A stretch of DNA of 64,000 bases from the NCBI RefSeq assembly GCF_025421715.1, contig NZ_JAOEFC010000005.1:1-64000 (forward strand), in the 5' to 3' direction. The stretch is from Microbacterium festucae. Lineage in GTDB: Bacteria; Actinomycetota; Actinomycetes; Actinomycetales; Microbacteriaceae. Of this stretch, positions 27,101 through 35,621 are shown piece by piece. The first letter of the stretch is position 1. The number at the start of each line of letters is the position of its first letter. Both the position numbers and the translations under genes were made by a program. Below the pieces are notes generated by a model, which did not search any database, was not told where the DNA came from, and saw only the letters and a list, made by a program, of their open reading frames with translations.

Positions 27101-27895
27101 TCAGGCGCGCTGCGAGAACGCGGTCTCGTACAAGCACACCGACGCCGCGGTCGCGAGGTTGAGCGACTCGGCGCGCCCGTAGATCGGCAACCGCAGCGAC
27201 AGATCCACCAGGGCCAGCGCGTCGGGCTCGAGTCCGCGCGCCTCGTTCCCGAACAGCCAGGCCGTGGGCCGGGCGAGGGTGGCGCGGTGGGCGAGGAAGT
27301 CCTCCCCCTCGACGTCGGCGGCGACCACCTGCATTCCGGCGGCGTGCGCGCGGTCGATGGTCGTCGACAGGTCGGCGGCCACGGCCACCGGCACGTGGAA
27401 GAGCGACCCGGTCGTCGCGCGCACCACCTTGGGGTTGTACGGGTCGACGGTGCGCCCCGTGAGCACGACCGCGTCGGCCCCCGCGGCGTCGGCGGCGCGG
27501 ATGATGGTGCCGAGGTTGCCGGGGTCGCGCACCTCTTCGCAGATGGCGACCAGCCGCGGCGAGCCGGCGAACACGTCGCGCACCGAGGTGGGCGACTGCC
27601 GGGCGACGGCGACGATGCCCTGCGGGGTGACCGTGTCGGCCATGGCGGCCAGCACCGCCTCGGTCGTGAACACGACCTCGACACCGCCGGCGGATGCCGC
27701 GTCGCGGATGTCCTGGTGCCGTTCGAGCGCCGACGGGGTGGCGAACACCTCGACGAGCGTGTCGGGACGGTAGGCCAGCGCCTCACGGGCGGCCTGCGGC
27801 CCCTCGAGCAGGAAGAGCCCCGTCTCCTGTCGGGCGCTGCGCTTGGTCAGCTTCGCGACCGCGCGCACGCGCGGGGACCGGGGGTTCTCGAGCAC
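27101..27895 (-). CDS. SpoU/TrmH family RNA 2'-O-methyltransferase
   Basis: From GTG 27895 the product is 264 aa. An N-terminal substrate-binding domain (about 1-105) precedes a SPOUT domain with motif 1 [19 protein letters not shown], motif 2 [11 protein letters not shown] and motif 3 [14 protein letters not shown]. Such enzymes methylate ribose in rRNA or tRNA; the exact target is unknown. Actinobacterial homologues usually lie next to infC-rpmI-rplT as here. The start is set by TACACT (27903-27908), which ends 7 nt before GTG 27895. The open frame continues upstream through repeated sequence but that part does not look coding. Confidence 0.85.
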   Translation of the reverse strand: MLENPRSPRVRAVAKLTKRSARQETGLFLLEGPQAAREALAYRPDTLVEVFATPSALERHQDIRDAASAGGVEVVFTTEAVLAAMADTVTPQGIVAVARQSPTSVRDVFAGSPRLVAICEEVRDPGNLGTIIRAADAAGADAVVLTGRTVDPYNPKVVRATTGSLFHVPVAVAADLSTTIDRAHAAGMQVVAADVEGEDFLAHRATLARPTAWLFGNEARGLEPDALALVDLSLRLPIYGRAESLNLATAASVCLYETAFSQRA

Positions 27896-27902
27896 GTCCC
27901 TC

Positions 27903-27908
27903 AGTGTA
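27903..27908 (-). promoter_or_regulatory. -10 hexamer TACACT, leaderless promoter of the SpoU gene
   Basis: TACACT is followed by 7 nt (GAGGGAC) and then GTG 27895. Confidence 0.5.
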
Positions 27909-28016
27909 CGGTTCGCGCCCCGCGCCCCGTACGACGGCGCGCTGTCACGCTCTCGGGTCCCGGGGGTCGCGCCGGCGGGTCGGGTCGGCGGACCGGCCGC
28001 GGGTCGGCGGTCGTCC

Positions 28017-28085
28017 GCGAGAGAACAACGGGGCGCCGAGGGAACGGGTGACGACCGTTCTCTCGGCATCCAGGTGTTCTCTCGC
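28017..28085. repeat. Nested inverted repeats with four CGAGAGAAC-type units
   Basis: The outer arms GCGAGAGAACA (28017-28027) and TGTTCTCTCGC (28075-28085) are perfect complements. Inside them CCGAGGGAACGG (28036-28047) pairs with CCGTTCTCTCGG (28055-28066) with one mismatch. The block lies between rplT and the SpoU gene (gap 27909-28136, otherwise without gene). It may be a dispersed palindromic element or an extra terminator; the window has no second copy. Confidence 0.55.
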
Positions 28086-28136
28086 CGGATGCTGCGGGGC
28101 GGACTGCGAGGCGGATGCCGCGGGGCGGAGGGACGA

Positions 28137-28168
28137 CGAAGGGCGCCCTCCGGGGAGGACGCCCTTCG
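28137..28168 (-). terminator. Terminator-like hairpin after rplT
   Basis: CGAAGGGCG and CGCCCTTCG form the outer 9-bp stem; after one mismatch four more pairs close a 4-nt loop. It lies 16 nt after the rplT stop, the expected end of the infC-rpmI-rplT transcript. There is no T-run, as is common in GC-rich actinobacteria. Confidence 0.7.
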
Positions 28169-28184
28169 TGCGGTGCGAGAGGTG

Positions 28185-28565
28185 TTACGCCTTGGGGGCG
28201 TTCACGTCGGCCGGCAGGCCCTTCTTCGCGGTCTCGACGAGCGAGGTGAAGACGGCGGGCTCGTTGACGGCCAGCTCGGCGAGCATGCGGCGGTCGACCT
28301 GCACACCGGCCAGGTTCAGGCCCTGGATGAAGCGGTTGTACGTGATGCCGTTCTGGCGGGCAGCGGCGTTGATGCGCTGGATCCACAGACGACGGAAGTC
28401 GCCCTTGCGCTTGCGACGGTCACGGTATGCGTAGACCAGCGAGTGGGTGACCTGCTCCTTGGCCTTGCGGTACAGGCGCGAACGCTGACCGCGGTAACCG
28501 GAGGCGCGCTCGAGGATGACGCGACGCTTCTTGTGGGCGTTGACGGCCCGCTTGACTCTAGCCAT
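28185..28565 (-). CDS. rplT: 50S ribosomal protein L20
   Basis: The 126-aa basic protein begins [20 protein letters not shown] and has the L20 signature [20 protein letters not shown] around residues 60-80. It binds 23S rRNA early in 50S assembly. It is the last gene of infC-rpmI-rplT, 29 nt after rpmI, with an AGGAAA ribosome site before the ATG. In Gram-negative bacteria L20 represses this operon by binding its own mRNA; no such fold is demonstrated here. Confidence 0.98.
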   Translation of the reverse strand: MARVKRAVNAHKKRRVILERASGYRGQRSRLYRKAKEQVTHSLVYAYRDRRKRKGDFRRLWIQRINAAARQNGITYNRFIQGLNLAGVQVDRRMLAELAVNEPAVFTSLVETAKKGLPADVNAPKA

Positions 28566-28594
28566 TTCTATCTTTTCCTAACGTGCGTCGGCGC

Positions 28595-28789
28595 TCAGAT
28601 GCCGAGAAGCTTCTTGGCGACCTTCGCGTCACCCTTGGCGAGGACCTGCTCCTGGTCGAGGCGACGCGTACGACGGGTCGCCTTGCCCTCGAGGTTGTGG
28701 CGGAGGTTGGCCTGCTGCTTCATCAGCTTGCCGCTACCGGTGACCTTGAAGCGCTTCTTGGCGCCCGAGTGGGTCTTCTGCTTGGGCAT
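28595..28789 (-). CDS. rpmI: 50S ribosomal protein L35
   Basis: This small basic protein of 64 aa starts [21 protein letters not shown], the classic L35 sequence, and ends with [15 protein letters not shown] lies upstream of ATG 28789. It sits between infC and rplT in the usual order. Confidence 0.98.
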   Translation of the reverse strand: MPKQKTHSGAKKRFKVTGSGKLMKQQANLRHNLEGKATRRTRRLDQEQVLAKGDAKVAKKLLGI

Positions 28790-28838
28790 ATCTCTTCCTT
28801 CGTTGTGCTACCCGACGGAGCGGGAGTCTGTGGGGCGC

Positions 28839-29465
28839 TTACTCCGCCGGTGCGGCGGGCGCGTCGTCTTCGGCCGGTCCACCCGGGTTGCGGGCGTCGC
28901 GGGCGGCCTGCTTGTTCGCCGCACGAACGGCGTTCTGCTCGGTCTTGACCTCGGACTTGTTCTTGTGCGGCGCGATCACCATCACCATGTTGCGTCCGTC
29001 GATCGTGGGGTTGGACTCCACGGTGCCGAACTCGGCGACATCCTCGGCGAACTTGCGCAGCAGACGCACACCCTGCTCGGGACGCGACTGCTCGCGACCA
29101 CGGAACAGGATCATCGCCTTGACCTTGTCGCCGGTCTGGAGGAAGCCCTCCGCGCGCTTGAGCTTGGTCTGGTAGTCGTGCGCCTCGATCTTCAGTCGGA
29201 AGCGCACCTCCTTCAAGACCGTGTTGGCCTGGTTGCGACGTGCTTCCTTGGCCTTCTGGGCGGCTTCGTACTTGAACTTGCCGTAGTCCATTATCTTGAC
29301 CACGGGCGGCTTCGAGTTGGGGGCCACCTCGACCAGGTCGAGGTCCGCCTCCTGCGCCAAACGCATGGCGACTTCGATGCGGACGACGCCGACCTGCTCA
29401 CCGGCAGGACCCACGAGGCGGACCTCGGGGACGCGGATGCGCTCATTGGTGCGGGGATCGCTGAT
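28839..29465 (-). CDS. infC: Translation initiation factor IF-3, with an ATC start codon
   Basis: The product is 208 aa: N-domain (about 1-75, [20 protein letters not shown]), linker with MDYGKFKYE, and C-domain with [11 protein letters not shown], plus a 30-residue Ala/Pro/Asp tail. IF-3 keeps 30S subunits free and proofreads the initiator tRNA and start codon. GAGGAG (29472-29477) stands 6 nt before ATC 29465, where homologues begin, and there is no ATG, GTG or TTG at this place. An ATC start fits the known self-limitation of infC through rare AUU/AUC/AUA starts. The frame stays open upstream to an ATG at 29645, but that extension lacks conservation with IF-3. A leader of about 230 nt precedes it. 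Confidence 0.93.
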   Translation of the reverse strand: MSDPRTNERIRVPEVRLVGPAGEQVGVVRIEVAMRLAQEADLDLVEVAPNSKPPVVKIMDYGKFKYEAAQKAKEARRNQANTVLKEVRFRLKIEAHDYQTKLKRAEGFLQTGDKVKAMILFRGREQSRPEQGVRLLRKFAEDVAEFGTVESNPTIDGRNMVMVIAPHKNKSEVKTEQNAVRAANKQAARDARNPGGPAEDDAPAAPAE

Positions 29466-29477
29466 GCGGAACTCCTC
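29463..29477 (-). promoter_or_regulatory. Ribosome-binding site and ATC initiation codon of infC
   Basis: GAGGAG, a 6-nt spacer and ATC. This is a strong Shine-Dalgarno sequence ahead of a codon that IF-3 itself discriminates against, the arrangement needed for negative feedback by IF-3. Confidence 0.75.
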
Positions 29478-29674
29478 TTCGTGCGGGATCGGCCACCGGG
29501 GCACAGGGCTGCGCCTCGGGCGGAAGAGCACGACATCCACCCCGCACGATGCTCGCGCATCGGCTTCATGTTCTGCACCCGGATCCGGCCTGCCGGACGA
29601 CCTCTGACGAGGCGGAGTGCGAGACCCGGTAGCCTGGAACGGCAAGCGCGGGTGGGATGTGATCCTCTTTCGAT

Positions 29675-29708
29675 CCGGAGTAGAACACTCCGGTGCCCGC
29701 CCAGTTTA
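29675..29708 (-). promoter_or_regulatory. Putative infC promoter and 5'-end hairpin
   Basis: TGC-TAAACT (29703-29708 for the hexamer, minus strand) is an extended -10. A few bases downstream the transcript would carry CCGGAGT-GTTCT-ACTCCGG (29693-29675), a 7-bp perfect stem. No good -35 was found. The divergent DUF1844 gene starts at 29723. Confidence 0.4.
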
Positions 29709-29722
29709 GCAGAGAGCAGCAC

Positions 29723-30133
29723 GTGGATACGATTCCCTCCCCCCAGCCGGATTCAGGCCCTTCGGGCGACGACCGTCAGGCCCGTTGGGAGGAGCAGGAA
29801 CGCGCGGCCGCGAACACCGCCGGCCGCGACATCGCGGACGTCCCCGCGGTCGAGGTGATCACCACCACCTCCGTGCACCTCATGAGCGCGGCGGCCGTGA
29901 AGGTCGGCCTCGCCGACGACCCCGACACCCAGACCGACCTCGACGAGGCGCGCAAGCTCATCAACGCGCTGGCGGGTCTCATCACGGCCGGCGCCCCGGA
30001 GATCAGCGACATGCACGCCCGCTCGCTGCGCGACGGACTGCGCTCCCTGCAGCTCGCCTTCCGCGAGGCATCGGTCATCCCCGACCCGATCGGCAAGGGT
30101 CCGGGCGAGAAGTGGACCGGCCCCGTCACCTGA
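29723..30133 (+). CDS. DUF1844 domain protein
   Basis: From GTG 29723 the product is 136 aa. The first 35 residues are Pro/Gln/Arg-rich and likely disordered. The DUF1844 domain (about 45-115) includes [17 protein letters not shown] and [14 protein letters not shown], an all-helical unit of unknown function. AGAGAG upstream may serve as ribosome site. It is divergent from infC, a pairing common in actinobacteria. A convergent terminator region follows its stop. Confidence 0.82.
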   Translation: MDTIPSPQPDSGPSGDDRQARWEEQERAAANTAGRDIADVPAVEVITTTSVHLMSAAAVKVGLADDPDTQTDLDEARKLINALAGLITAGAPEISDMHARSLRDGLRSLQLAFREASVIPDPIGKGPGEKWTGPVT

Positions 30134-30147
30134 CCGGCGCTGTCGGC

Positions 30148-30193
30148 TGACGGGCGCCCGTCATCTGACGGGCGCCGTCACGGCGCCGGTCAG
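30148..30193. terminator. Bidirectional terminator region between convergent genes
   Basis: Two strong palindromes lie back to back. TGACGGGCGCCCGTCA (30148-30163) is perfect. CTGAC-G-GGCGCCG-TCA-CGGCGCC-G-GTCAG (30165-30193) has a 12-bp stem with one mismatch. They separate the DUF1844 gene from sseB. Confidence 0.7.
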
Positions 30194-31002
30194 GCGCGCA
30201 GCAGCTTGACGGTCAGCGAGTCGACGAGCACCGCGATGCGGTCGTCGGCGGCCCAGCGCGCGGCGAGGCGCTGCAGCACGGCATCCAGTTCGGACTGCTC
30301 GAGGCCGTCGACCAGGTGCAGGTTCACGACGAGCTCGGGCCCGCGCAGGCGCGCCTGCGGATCGCCTGCCGCCACCGACAGGTCGAGCACGCCGAGCTCG
30401 CTGCCGATCGACTCGTGCAGACCGGCGTAGACCTCGGGCGACGTGTGCGCGGGCTCCCAGGGCAGCCCCTGCCCGATCGCCCAGACGGCCGGTCGGCGCA
30501 GCACGAACTCGGTCTCCGAACCGGGGTCGACCACGATGAGGTCGGTGTCGTCGTCGGCTGCCGCCAGAGCGGTGCGGATGCCGTCGGCCGGGACGGGCCG
30601 CGCGCTCGGGTCCCAGGCGCGCATCGTGTCGACGCTGGTGAACACCGGCAGCACGCGGCGACCGTCGGGCGCGGCGACCGTGACGATCGACAGCTCCTGG
30701 GTCTTGTCGACCACGAGCCCGGTCGGGCCCACGCCCTCGTCGCCCTTCTCGGCCATGAGCGGGATCAGCAGCCGCGCCGTGCGGTAGGCATCGACGACCG
30801 CGGCCGGCGCGCCGCCGGCGCGGAACGCCACGAGCGCGGCGTGCAGCGCGGGATCGGCCGAGCCGTCGTCACCGGCGTGCGGGTTCGCCTCGAAGCTGCG
30901 CCCTTCCCACGGCACTCCCGCGGAGTCGGCGGGGTTGCCGCAGGCGTGGTCGCCGTGGGGGTGCGCGGCGTGGCCGTGGTCGTGGTCAGCCTGCGGCGAC
31001 AT
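30190..31002 (-). CDS. SseB-family protein with histidine-rich N-terminus
   Basis: The product is 270 aa from ATG 31002. The SseB N-terminal domain (about 55-170) includes [14 protein letters not shown] and [13 protein letters not shown]. The first 20 residues contain seven histidines ([18 protein letters not shown]), suggestive of metal binding. The role of SseB homologues outside enteric secretion systems is unknown. The gene overlaps the 3' end of priA by 17 nt and is probably co-transcribed with the histidine genes. Confidence 0.78.
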   Translation of the reverse strand: MSPQADHDHGHAAHPHGDHACGNPADSAGVPWEGRSFEANPHAGDDGSADPALHAALVAFRAGGAPAAVVDAYRTARLLIPLMAEKGDEGVGPTGLVVDKTQELSIVTVAAPDGRRVLPVFTSVDTMRAWDPSARPVPADGIRTALAAADDDTDLIVVDPGSETEFVLRRPAVWAIGQGLPWEPAHTSPEVYAGLHESIGSELGVLDLSVAAGDPQARLRGPELVVNLHLVDGLEQSELDAVLQRLAARWAADDRIAVLVDSLTVKLLRA

Positions 31003-31732
31003 CCAGCGCCTCGGCCAGCGTGAAGGCCCCGGCGTACAGCGCCTTGCCCACGATCGCACCCTCGACGCCCAGCGGCACGAGCTCGCGCAGCGCGGCGATG
31101 TCGTCGAGGCTCGACACGCCCCCGGAGGCGACGATCGGCTTGGGGGTGCGCGAGGTGAGCTCGCGCAGCAGCTCGATGTTCGGGCCCTTCAGGGTGCCGT
31201 CCTTGGTGACGTCGGTGACGACATAGCGGCTGCATCCGGCGTCTTCGAGACGGTCGAGCACCTGCCAGAGGTCACCGCCGTCGCGCGTCCAGCCCCGGGC
31301 GGCCAGGGTCGTGCCGCGCACGTCGAGGCCGACGGCGATGGCCTCGCCGTAGCGCCCGATGACGTCGGCGGCCCATTCCGGGTTCTCGAGGGCGGCGGTG
31401 CCGAGGTTGATGCGGGTCGCGCCCGACTCGAGCGCGGCCTCCAGCGACGCGTCGTCGCGGATGCCGCCGGACAGCTCCACCTGCACGCCGCGGACGGCGC
31501 GGATGGCCTTGCGCAGCACGTGGGCGTTGTTGCCGCGACCGAAGGCGGCGTCGAGGTCGACGAGGTGGATCCAGGTCGCCCCCTGGTCGGCCCACTGCTG
31601 TGCCGCGTCGACGGGGTCGCCGTAGTCGGTCTCGGTGCCGGCGGCGCCCTGGGTCAGACGCACCGCCTTGCCGTCGGCGACGTCGACCGCGGGCAGCAGG
31701 ATCAGTTCAGGGGTGGACGCGAAATCGTTCAT
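30986..31732 (-). CDS. priA: Bifunctional HisA/TrpF isomerase PriA
   Basis: This 248-aa (beta-alpha)8 barrel isomerises ProFAR in histidine synthesis. In actinobacteria it usually also isomerises PRA in tryptophan synthesis, compensating for the absence of trpF. The acid/base residues are the aspartates in [11 protein letters not shown] (Asp17) and [10 protein letters not shown] (near 175). Phosphate-binding loops SGGIRDD and ASGGVSS are present. It follows hisH after 55 nt. That it is PriA rather than plain HisA is inferred from the taxonomic context. Confidence 0.93.
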   Translation of the reverse strand: MNDFASTPELILLPAVDVADGKAVRLTQGAAGTETDYGDPVDAAQQWADQGATWIHLVDLDAAFGRGNNAHVLRKAIRAVRGVQVELSGGIRDDASLEAALESGATRINLGTAALENPEWAADVIGRYGEAIAVGLDVRGTTLAARGWTRDGGDLWQVLDRLEDAGCSRYVVTDVTKDGTLKGPNIELLRELTSRTPKPIVASGGVSSLDDIAALRELVPLGVEGAIVGKALYAGAFTLAEALDVAAG

Positions 31733-31787
31733 GGCTCCTGGGAGGGGTTCGGGGCGCGCCGGTGGCGCACGCGCACAGGGGACGAGC

Positions 31788-32486
31788 CTACCGGGACCCC
31801 GGCAGGGTCTCGATCCAGTTGGAGAGCAGCCGGATGCCGGCGTCGCCGGACTTCTCGGGGTGGAACTGCGTGGCCGACAGCGGCCCGTTCTCCACCGCCG
31901 CGAGGAAGGGCGTGCCGTAGTCGCACCAGGTGAGCACGGGCGCCCGGAACGGGCCGGTCGCCTCCAGCGACCAGTGCTGGGCCCCGTAGGAGTGCACGAA
32001 GTAGAACCGCTCGTCGGCGATCCCGCGGAACAGGCGCGAGTCGTCGCCGGCGCGGACGGTGTTCCAGCCCATGTGCGGCAGCACGGGTGCGTCGAGCTCG
32101 GTGACCGCTCCAGGCCACTGCGCGAGACCTTCGGTGTCGACGCCGCGTTCCACGCCGTGCTCGAACAGCACCTGCATCCCGACGCAGATGCCCAGCACCG
32201 GCAGTCCCCCGGCGAGGCGTCGCTCGATGAGCTCGTCACCGCGCTGGGCGCGGAGGGCGCGGGCGACCGCTTCGAAGGCCCCGACACCGGGGACGACGAG
32301 ACCGGCGGCTTCTCTCACGAGACCGCGGTCGGCGGTCAGGCGGGCGTCGGCGCCGGCGGCGATGAGGGCTTTGACGGCGGAGTGCACGTTGCCCGACCCG
32401 TAGTCGAGCACCGCGACCAGCGGCCGCTCCCCCACCGCGCCGGACGCGTCGGGGCCGGGGGTGGGCTCGGATGCCGTGGCAGTCAC
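31788..32486 (-). CDS. hisH: Imidazole glycerol phosphate synthase, glutaminase subunit
   Basis: The product is 232 aa. The N-terminal 20 residues are a variable extension before [13 protein letters not shown]. The class I glutamine amidotransferase triad is visible: Cys101 in GICVGMQ and the His/Glu pair in HPEKS near residue 209. It feeds ammonia to HisF, which is not in this window. GTG 32486 overlaps the hisB stop (GTGA). Confidence 0.96.
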   Translation of the reverse strand: MTATASEPTPGPDASGAVGERPLVAVLDYGSGNVHSAVKALIAAGADARLTADRGLVREAAGLVVPGVGAFEAVARALRAQRGDELIERRLAGGLPVLGICVGMQVLFEHGVERGVDTEGLAQWPGAVTELDAPVLPHMGWNTVRAGDDSRLFRGIADERFYFVHSYGAQHWSLEATGPFRAPVLTWCDYGTPFLAAVENGPLSATQFHPEKSGDAGIRLLSNWIETLPGSR

Positions 32487-33094
32487 AGTGCGCCCTTGGT
32501 GCTGGGCACCCCCACCACGAGCGGGTCCAGCGCCTTGGCCTGGCGGAACGCGCGGGCGAACGCCTTGTACTCGGCCTCCGCGATGTGGTGCGGGTCCCGA
32601 CCGCCGAGCACGGTGACGTGCACGGTCAGGCCGCCGTTGAAGGCGAGGGCCTCGAAGGTGTGCCGCACGAGCGAACCCGTGAAGTGGCCGCCGATGAGGT
32701 GGTGCTCGAAGCCGAGGGGCTCGCCGGTGTGCACGAGGTAGGGCCGACCCGAGATGTCGACGACCGCCTGGGCCAGGGCCTCGTCGAGCGGCACGAGGGC
32801 ATCGCCGTAGCGCGAGATGCCGCTCTTGTCGCCCAGGGCCTGACGGATCGCCTGGCCGAGCACGATCGAGACGTCCTCGACGGTGTGGTGCGCGTCGATG
32901 TCGGTGTCGCCGGAGGCGCGCACCGTGAGATCGGTGAGCGAGTGCTTGGCGAACGCGGTCAGCAGGTGGTCGAAGAACGGCACCGTGGTGTCGATGTGGC
33001 TGCGCCCGGTGCCATCGAGGTCGAGTTCGAGTTCGACGGTGGATTCGCTCGTCGCGCGGCGGATCGAGGCCGTACGGGATGCGGGGCTGCTCAT
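32483..33094 (-). CDS. hisB: Imidazoleglycerol-phosphate dehydratase
   Basis: The product is 203 aa, the monofunctional bacterial form without a phosphatase domain. Metal-binding motifs [11 protein letters not shown] and [27 protein letters not shown] are present. ATG 33094 lies 6 nt after TAGACT (33101-33106), so it can start a leaderless message apart from hisC, although only 29 nt separate them. Confidence 0.97.
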   Translation of the reverse strand: MSSPASRTASIRRATSESTVELELDLDGTGRSHIDTTVPFFDHLLTAFAKHSLTDLTVRASGDTDIDAHHTVEDVSIVLGQAIRQALGDKSGISRYGDALVPLDEALAQAVVDISGRPYLVHTGEPLGFEHHLIGGHFTGSLVRHTFEALAFNGGLTVHVTVLGGRDPHHIAEAEYKAFARAFRQAKALDPLVVGVPSTKGAL

Positions 33095-33100
33095 GCCGCG

Positions 33101-33106
33101 AGTCTA
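33101..33106 (-). promoter_or_regulatory. -10 hexamer TAGACT, leaderless hisB promoter
   Basis: TAGACT, 6 nt, ATG 33094, in the short gap after hisC. Confidence 0.5.
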
Positions 33107-33123
33107 TCGACCCGCGGCATCCC

Positions 33124-34197
33124 TCAGAGCGAGGCCAGGGCGTCGAGGAACGCGGTGGTCTCCTCTTCGGTGCCGGCCGTCACCCGCAGCGAGTGCGGGA
33201 TGCCCACGTCGCGGATCAGCACGCCGCGGTCGTAGAGGCCGCGCCAGGTGGCGTCGGGGTCGTCGACCCCGGAGAACAGCACGAAGTTGGTCCACGACTC
33301 GTAGGGCGTGTAGCCGAGGGCAGCGAGGGTGGCCGACATGCGGTCGCGCTGGGCGACGATGTCGTCGACCATGCGCAGCATCGTGGGCGCGTGACGCAGC
33401 GCCGCCGAGGCGGCCGCCTGGGTGAGGGCGCTGAGGTGGTAGGGCAAGCGCACGAGGCGCAGGGCGTCGATGAGACCGGCGTCGGCGGCGAGATAGCCCA
33501 CGCGCGCCCCGGCGAAGGCGAACGCCTTGCTCATGGTGCGCGAGACGACCAGCCGCTCGCGCCCGGGCAGCAGGGTGAGGGCCGAGCGGGTCTCGCGCGG
33601 GGCGAACTCCTGGTAGGCCTCGTCGACGATGACGATGCCGGGGGCGGCGTCGTAGACCGCGGAGATCGTCTCGAGCGACAGCGGGGTGCCGGTGGGGTTG
33701 TTGGGGGCGCAGAGGAAGACGACGTCGGGGCGGGCCTCGTCGATCTGGGCCGCCGCATCGTCGGGCTCGAGCGTGTAGTCGTCGCCACGGCGGCCGGCGA
33801 CGTAGTCGGCGCCGGTGGCGCGCGTGAGCAGCGGATACATCGAATAGGTGGGGCCGAACCCGAACGCAGTGCGGCCGGGACCGGCGAAGGCCTGCAGCAG
33901 GTGCTGGAGCACCTCGTTGGAGCCGTTGGCCGCCCAGATCTGATCGGCGGCCAGCCCGTGCCCGAGGTAGTCGGCGAACCCTTCGCGCAGCGCGGTGAAC
34001 TCGCGGTCGGGGTAGCGGTTGACGTCGCGCAGAGCGTGGGCGATGCCGTCGAGGATGTCGTCGGCGACCTCTTCGGGCACCGGGTGGGTGTTCTCGTTGA
34101 CGTTCAGCGCCACCGGCAGGGGCGCCTGCGGTGCACCGTAGGGGGTGAGGCCGCGCAGATCGTCGCGGAGGGGGAGGTCGTCGAGACTCGCGCTCAT
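33124..34197 (-). CDS. hisC: Histidinol-phosphate aminotransferase
   Basis: This 357-aa fold-type I PLP enzyme has [13 protein letters not shown] at its start, [13 protein letters not shown] for cofactor phosphate binding, [11 protein letters not shown] near the middle and the Schiff-base Lys in [15 protein letters not shown] 34197 is chosen over an in-frame ATG at 34206 because TAGCAT (34205-34210) ends 7 nt before it. hisD, commonly upstream, is absent; a LysM gene occupies that place. Confidence 0.95.
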   Translation of the reverse strand: MSASLDDLPLRDDLRGLTPYGAPQAPLPVALNVNENTHPVPEEVADDILDGIAHALRDVNRYPDREFTALREGFADYLGHGLAADQIWAANGSNEVLQHLLQAFAGPGRTAFGFGPTYSMYPLLTRATGADYVAGRRGDDYTLEPDDAAAQIDEARPDVVFLCAPNNPTGTPLSLETISAVYDAAPGIVIVDEAYQEFAPRETRSALTLLPGRERLVVSRTMSKAFAFAGARVGYLAADAGLIDALRLVRLPYHLSALTQAAASAALRHAPTMLRMVDDIVAQRDRMSATLAALGYTPYESWTNFVLFSGVDDPDATWRGLYDRGVLIRDVGIPHSLRVTAGTEEETTAFLDALASL

Positions 34198-34204
34198 CCC
34201 ACCC

Positions 34205-34210
34205 ATGCTA
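34205..34210 (-). promoter_or_regulatory. -10 hexamer TAGCAT, leaderless hisC promoter
   Basis: TAGCAT, 7 nt (GGGTGGG), ATG 34197. Confidence 0.5.
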
Positions 34211-34219
34211 CGGGCCGCG

Positions 34220-34600
34220 TCAGCGACCCGACGCGTACTCGAGCGGGATCGACAGCGACTGCCCCGGCGTGATCTCACCGGTGCTGAGGGCGTTGAGCGA
34301 CACGATCGCATCGACCACGTCGCGGCGGTCGGATGCGGGGGCCACCTCGGCGGCGATCGACCACAGCGTGTCGCCGGGGAGCACGGTGACCGTCTCGAAC
34401 GTGCCGGCGGGGGCGCCGCCGTCGTGGGAGGCGAGCGCGCTGCCGCCGGAGAGGATCGCGAAGCTGAGGGCGATCACGGCGGGCAGGGCGGCGAGGAACG
34501 CGACGACACGGCGACCCCGCACCGTGAGGCGCAGGCGGGTGGCGGGCACCGGTGCAGCGGCGCGGATGAGCGGTGCAGCGGTGATGTCGATCGTGGTCAT
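34220..34600 (-). CDS. LysM-domain membrane protein, YneA-like, beside lexA
   Basis: This 126-aa protein has a cytoplasmic N-terminus (1-30), one membrane segment (about 31-52, [19 protein letters not shown]) and an extracytoplasmic LysM domain (about 69-118, [14 protein letters not shown] to PGQSLSIPL). The size, topology and divergent position next to lexA match YneA/DivS/ChiZ-type SOS-induced division inhibitors; that role is inferred from context. The promoter upstream has TTGACA and an SOS-like palindrome over the -10. A long hairpin occupies the start of the transcript. Confidence 0.82.
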   Translation of the reverse strand: MTTIDITAAPLIRAAAPVPATRLRLTVRGRRVVAFLAALPAVIALSFAILSGGSALASHDGGAPAGTFETVTVLPGDTLWSIAAEVAPASDRRDVVDAIVSLNALSTGEITPGQSLSIPLEYASGR

Positions 34601-34632
34601 GGTGTCCTCCTCGTTCCCTCGGATGGCGAGAG

Positions 34633-34673
34633 GTTCGCATCCGAGCCCTCGGCCGGGAGGGCCGGATGCGAAC
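34633..34673 (-). repeat. Long hairpin at the 5' end of the LysM gene transcript
   Basis: GTTCGCATCCG (34633-34643), a bulged A, then GCCCTC; loop GGCCGG; GAGGGC and CGGATGCGAAC (34663-34673). The stem is 17 bp with one bulge. It begins only a few bases after the predicted start of transcription and ends 33 nt before the ATG. There is no T-run on either side. Confidence 0.65.
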
Positions 34674-34681
34674 TTCTCTTC

Positions 34682-34713
34682 CGAAGCTATCTTCGATATT
34701 GTGCGGTTGTCAA
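34682..34713 (-). promoter_or_regulatory. Promoter and LexA-type box of the LysM gene
   Basis: TTGACA (34708-34713) and TAGCTT (34684-34689) are separated by 18 nt. CGAAG-CTAT-CTTCG (34682-34695) covers the -10. It has the geometry of the Gram-positive SOS box (CGAAC-N4-GTTCG) with one base changed symmetrically in each arm, so LexA binding is likely but not certain. Confidence 0.55.
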
Positions 34714-34872
34714 GTGGTGCCGGAATCGGAACCCGATCGAAGACGACACGCGGCGAGGTGCTGCGGGCGGCTGCTGATTGCGGATACCGTTTCGATGACC
34801 AGAGCCCATCACCCACCTCCGACATTCGAAGTCGATGACGGCGGAGGGCAGCGTGAACGAGGAGACCCGGAG

Positions 34873-35538
34873 ATGAACGAGAAGCCGCAGACGCGTCGCC
34901 GCAAGAGCCTCAGCGACAAGCAGATGGCGATCCTCGAGGTCATCCAGCGCTCCATCGCGCGCTACGGCTACCCGCCGAGCATGCGCGAGATCGGCGACGC
35001 CGTGGGGCTGAAGTCGCTGTCGAGCGTGACCCACCAGCTCAACCAGCTCGAGCTGAGCGGGTACCTCCGCCGCGACGCGGGCAAGACCCGCGCCATGGAG
35101 GTGCTGATCGACCTGCCCGGCGCCGCCACCGAGAACCCCGCCGATGCGGCGCCCGCCGTGGGCGACGCCGCCCTGGTGCCGCTGGTGGGCCGCATCGCCG
35201 CCGGCGTGCCGATCACCGCCGATCAGCACGTCGAGGAGATCTTCCCGCTCCCCCGCCAGCTCGTCGGCAAGGGTGAGCTGTTCATGCTCAAGGTCGTCGG
35301 CGACTCGATGATCGACGCCGCCATCTGCGACGGCGACTGGGTGGTCGTGCGCACCCAGTCCACCGCCGAGAACGGCGACATCGTCGCCGCCATGCTCGAC
35401 GACGAGGCCACCGTCAAGGCGTTCCGCCAGCGCGACGGCCACACCTGGCTCCTCCCCCGCAACTCGGCCTTCGAGCCGATCCTCGGCGACGACGCCGTGG
35501 TGCTCGGCAAGGTCGTCGCCATCCTCCGCGCCGTCTGA
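34873..35538 (+). CDS. lexA: SOS repressor LexA
   Basis: The product is 221 aa. The winged-helix DNA-binding domain is at about 12-75 ([23 protein letters not shown] is the HTH). The S24 peptidase domain has cleavage site Ala110-Gly111 in GRIAAGVPI, nucleophile Ser145 in VVGDSMIDA and general base Lys182 in EATVKAF. RecA filaments trigger self-cleavage and release of SOS genes. GAGGAG precedes ATG 34873. It is divergent from the LysM gene; no canonical SOS box was found directly before lexA itself. Confidence 0.97.
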   Translation: MNEKPQTRRRKSLSDKQMAILEVIQRSIARYGYPPSMREIGDAVGLKSLSSVTHQLNQLELSGYLRRDAGKTRAMEVLIDLPGAATENPADAAPAVGDAALVPLVGRIAAGVPITADQHVEEIFPLPRQLVGKGELFMLKVVGDSMIDAAICDGDWVVVRTQSTAENGDIVAAMLDDEATVKAFRQRDGHTWLLPRNSAFEPILGDDAVVLGKVVAILRAV

Positions 35539-35546
35539 GCCGTCGG

Positions 35547-35563
35547 TCGCCCGGACCGGGCGA
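35547..35563 (+). terminator. Terminator-like palindrome after lexA
   Basis: TCGCCCGGACCGGGCGA is perfectly self-complementary around one base and lies 9 nt after the lexA stop. No T-run follows. Confidence 0.5.
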
Positions 35564-35621
35564 TGCGCGAGGCACCCGGCATCCGTCATGATGTGCTCAA
35601 CCCACCCCGCGAGGAGCCTTC

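Noticed and set aside
27896..28069. Extending the SpoU methyltransferase upstream to ATG 28069
   Set aside because: The extension runs through inverted repeats, has Pro/Arg-rich sequence without similarity, and a leaderless -10 marks GTG 27895.
29466..29645. Starting infC at ATG 29645
   Set aside because: The added 60 residues do not resemble IF-3, whereas a strong ribosome site precedes ATC 29465 at the conserved N-terminus.
34714..34872. Canonical SOS box directly upstream of lexA
   Set aside because: Only partial matches such as ATCGGAACCCGAT were seen; none has both CGAAC and GTTCG arms with 4-nt spacing.
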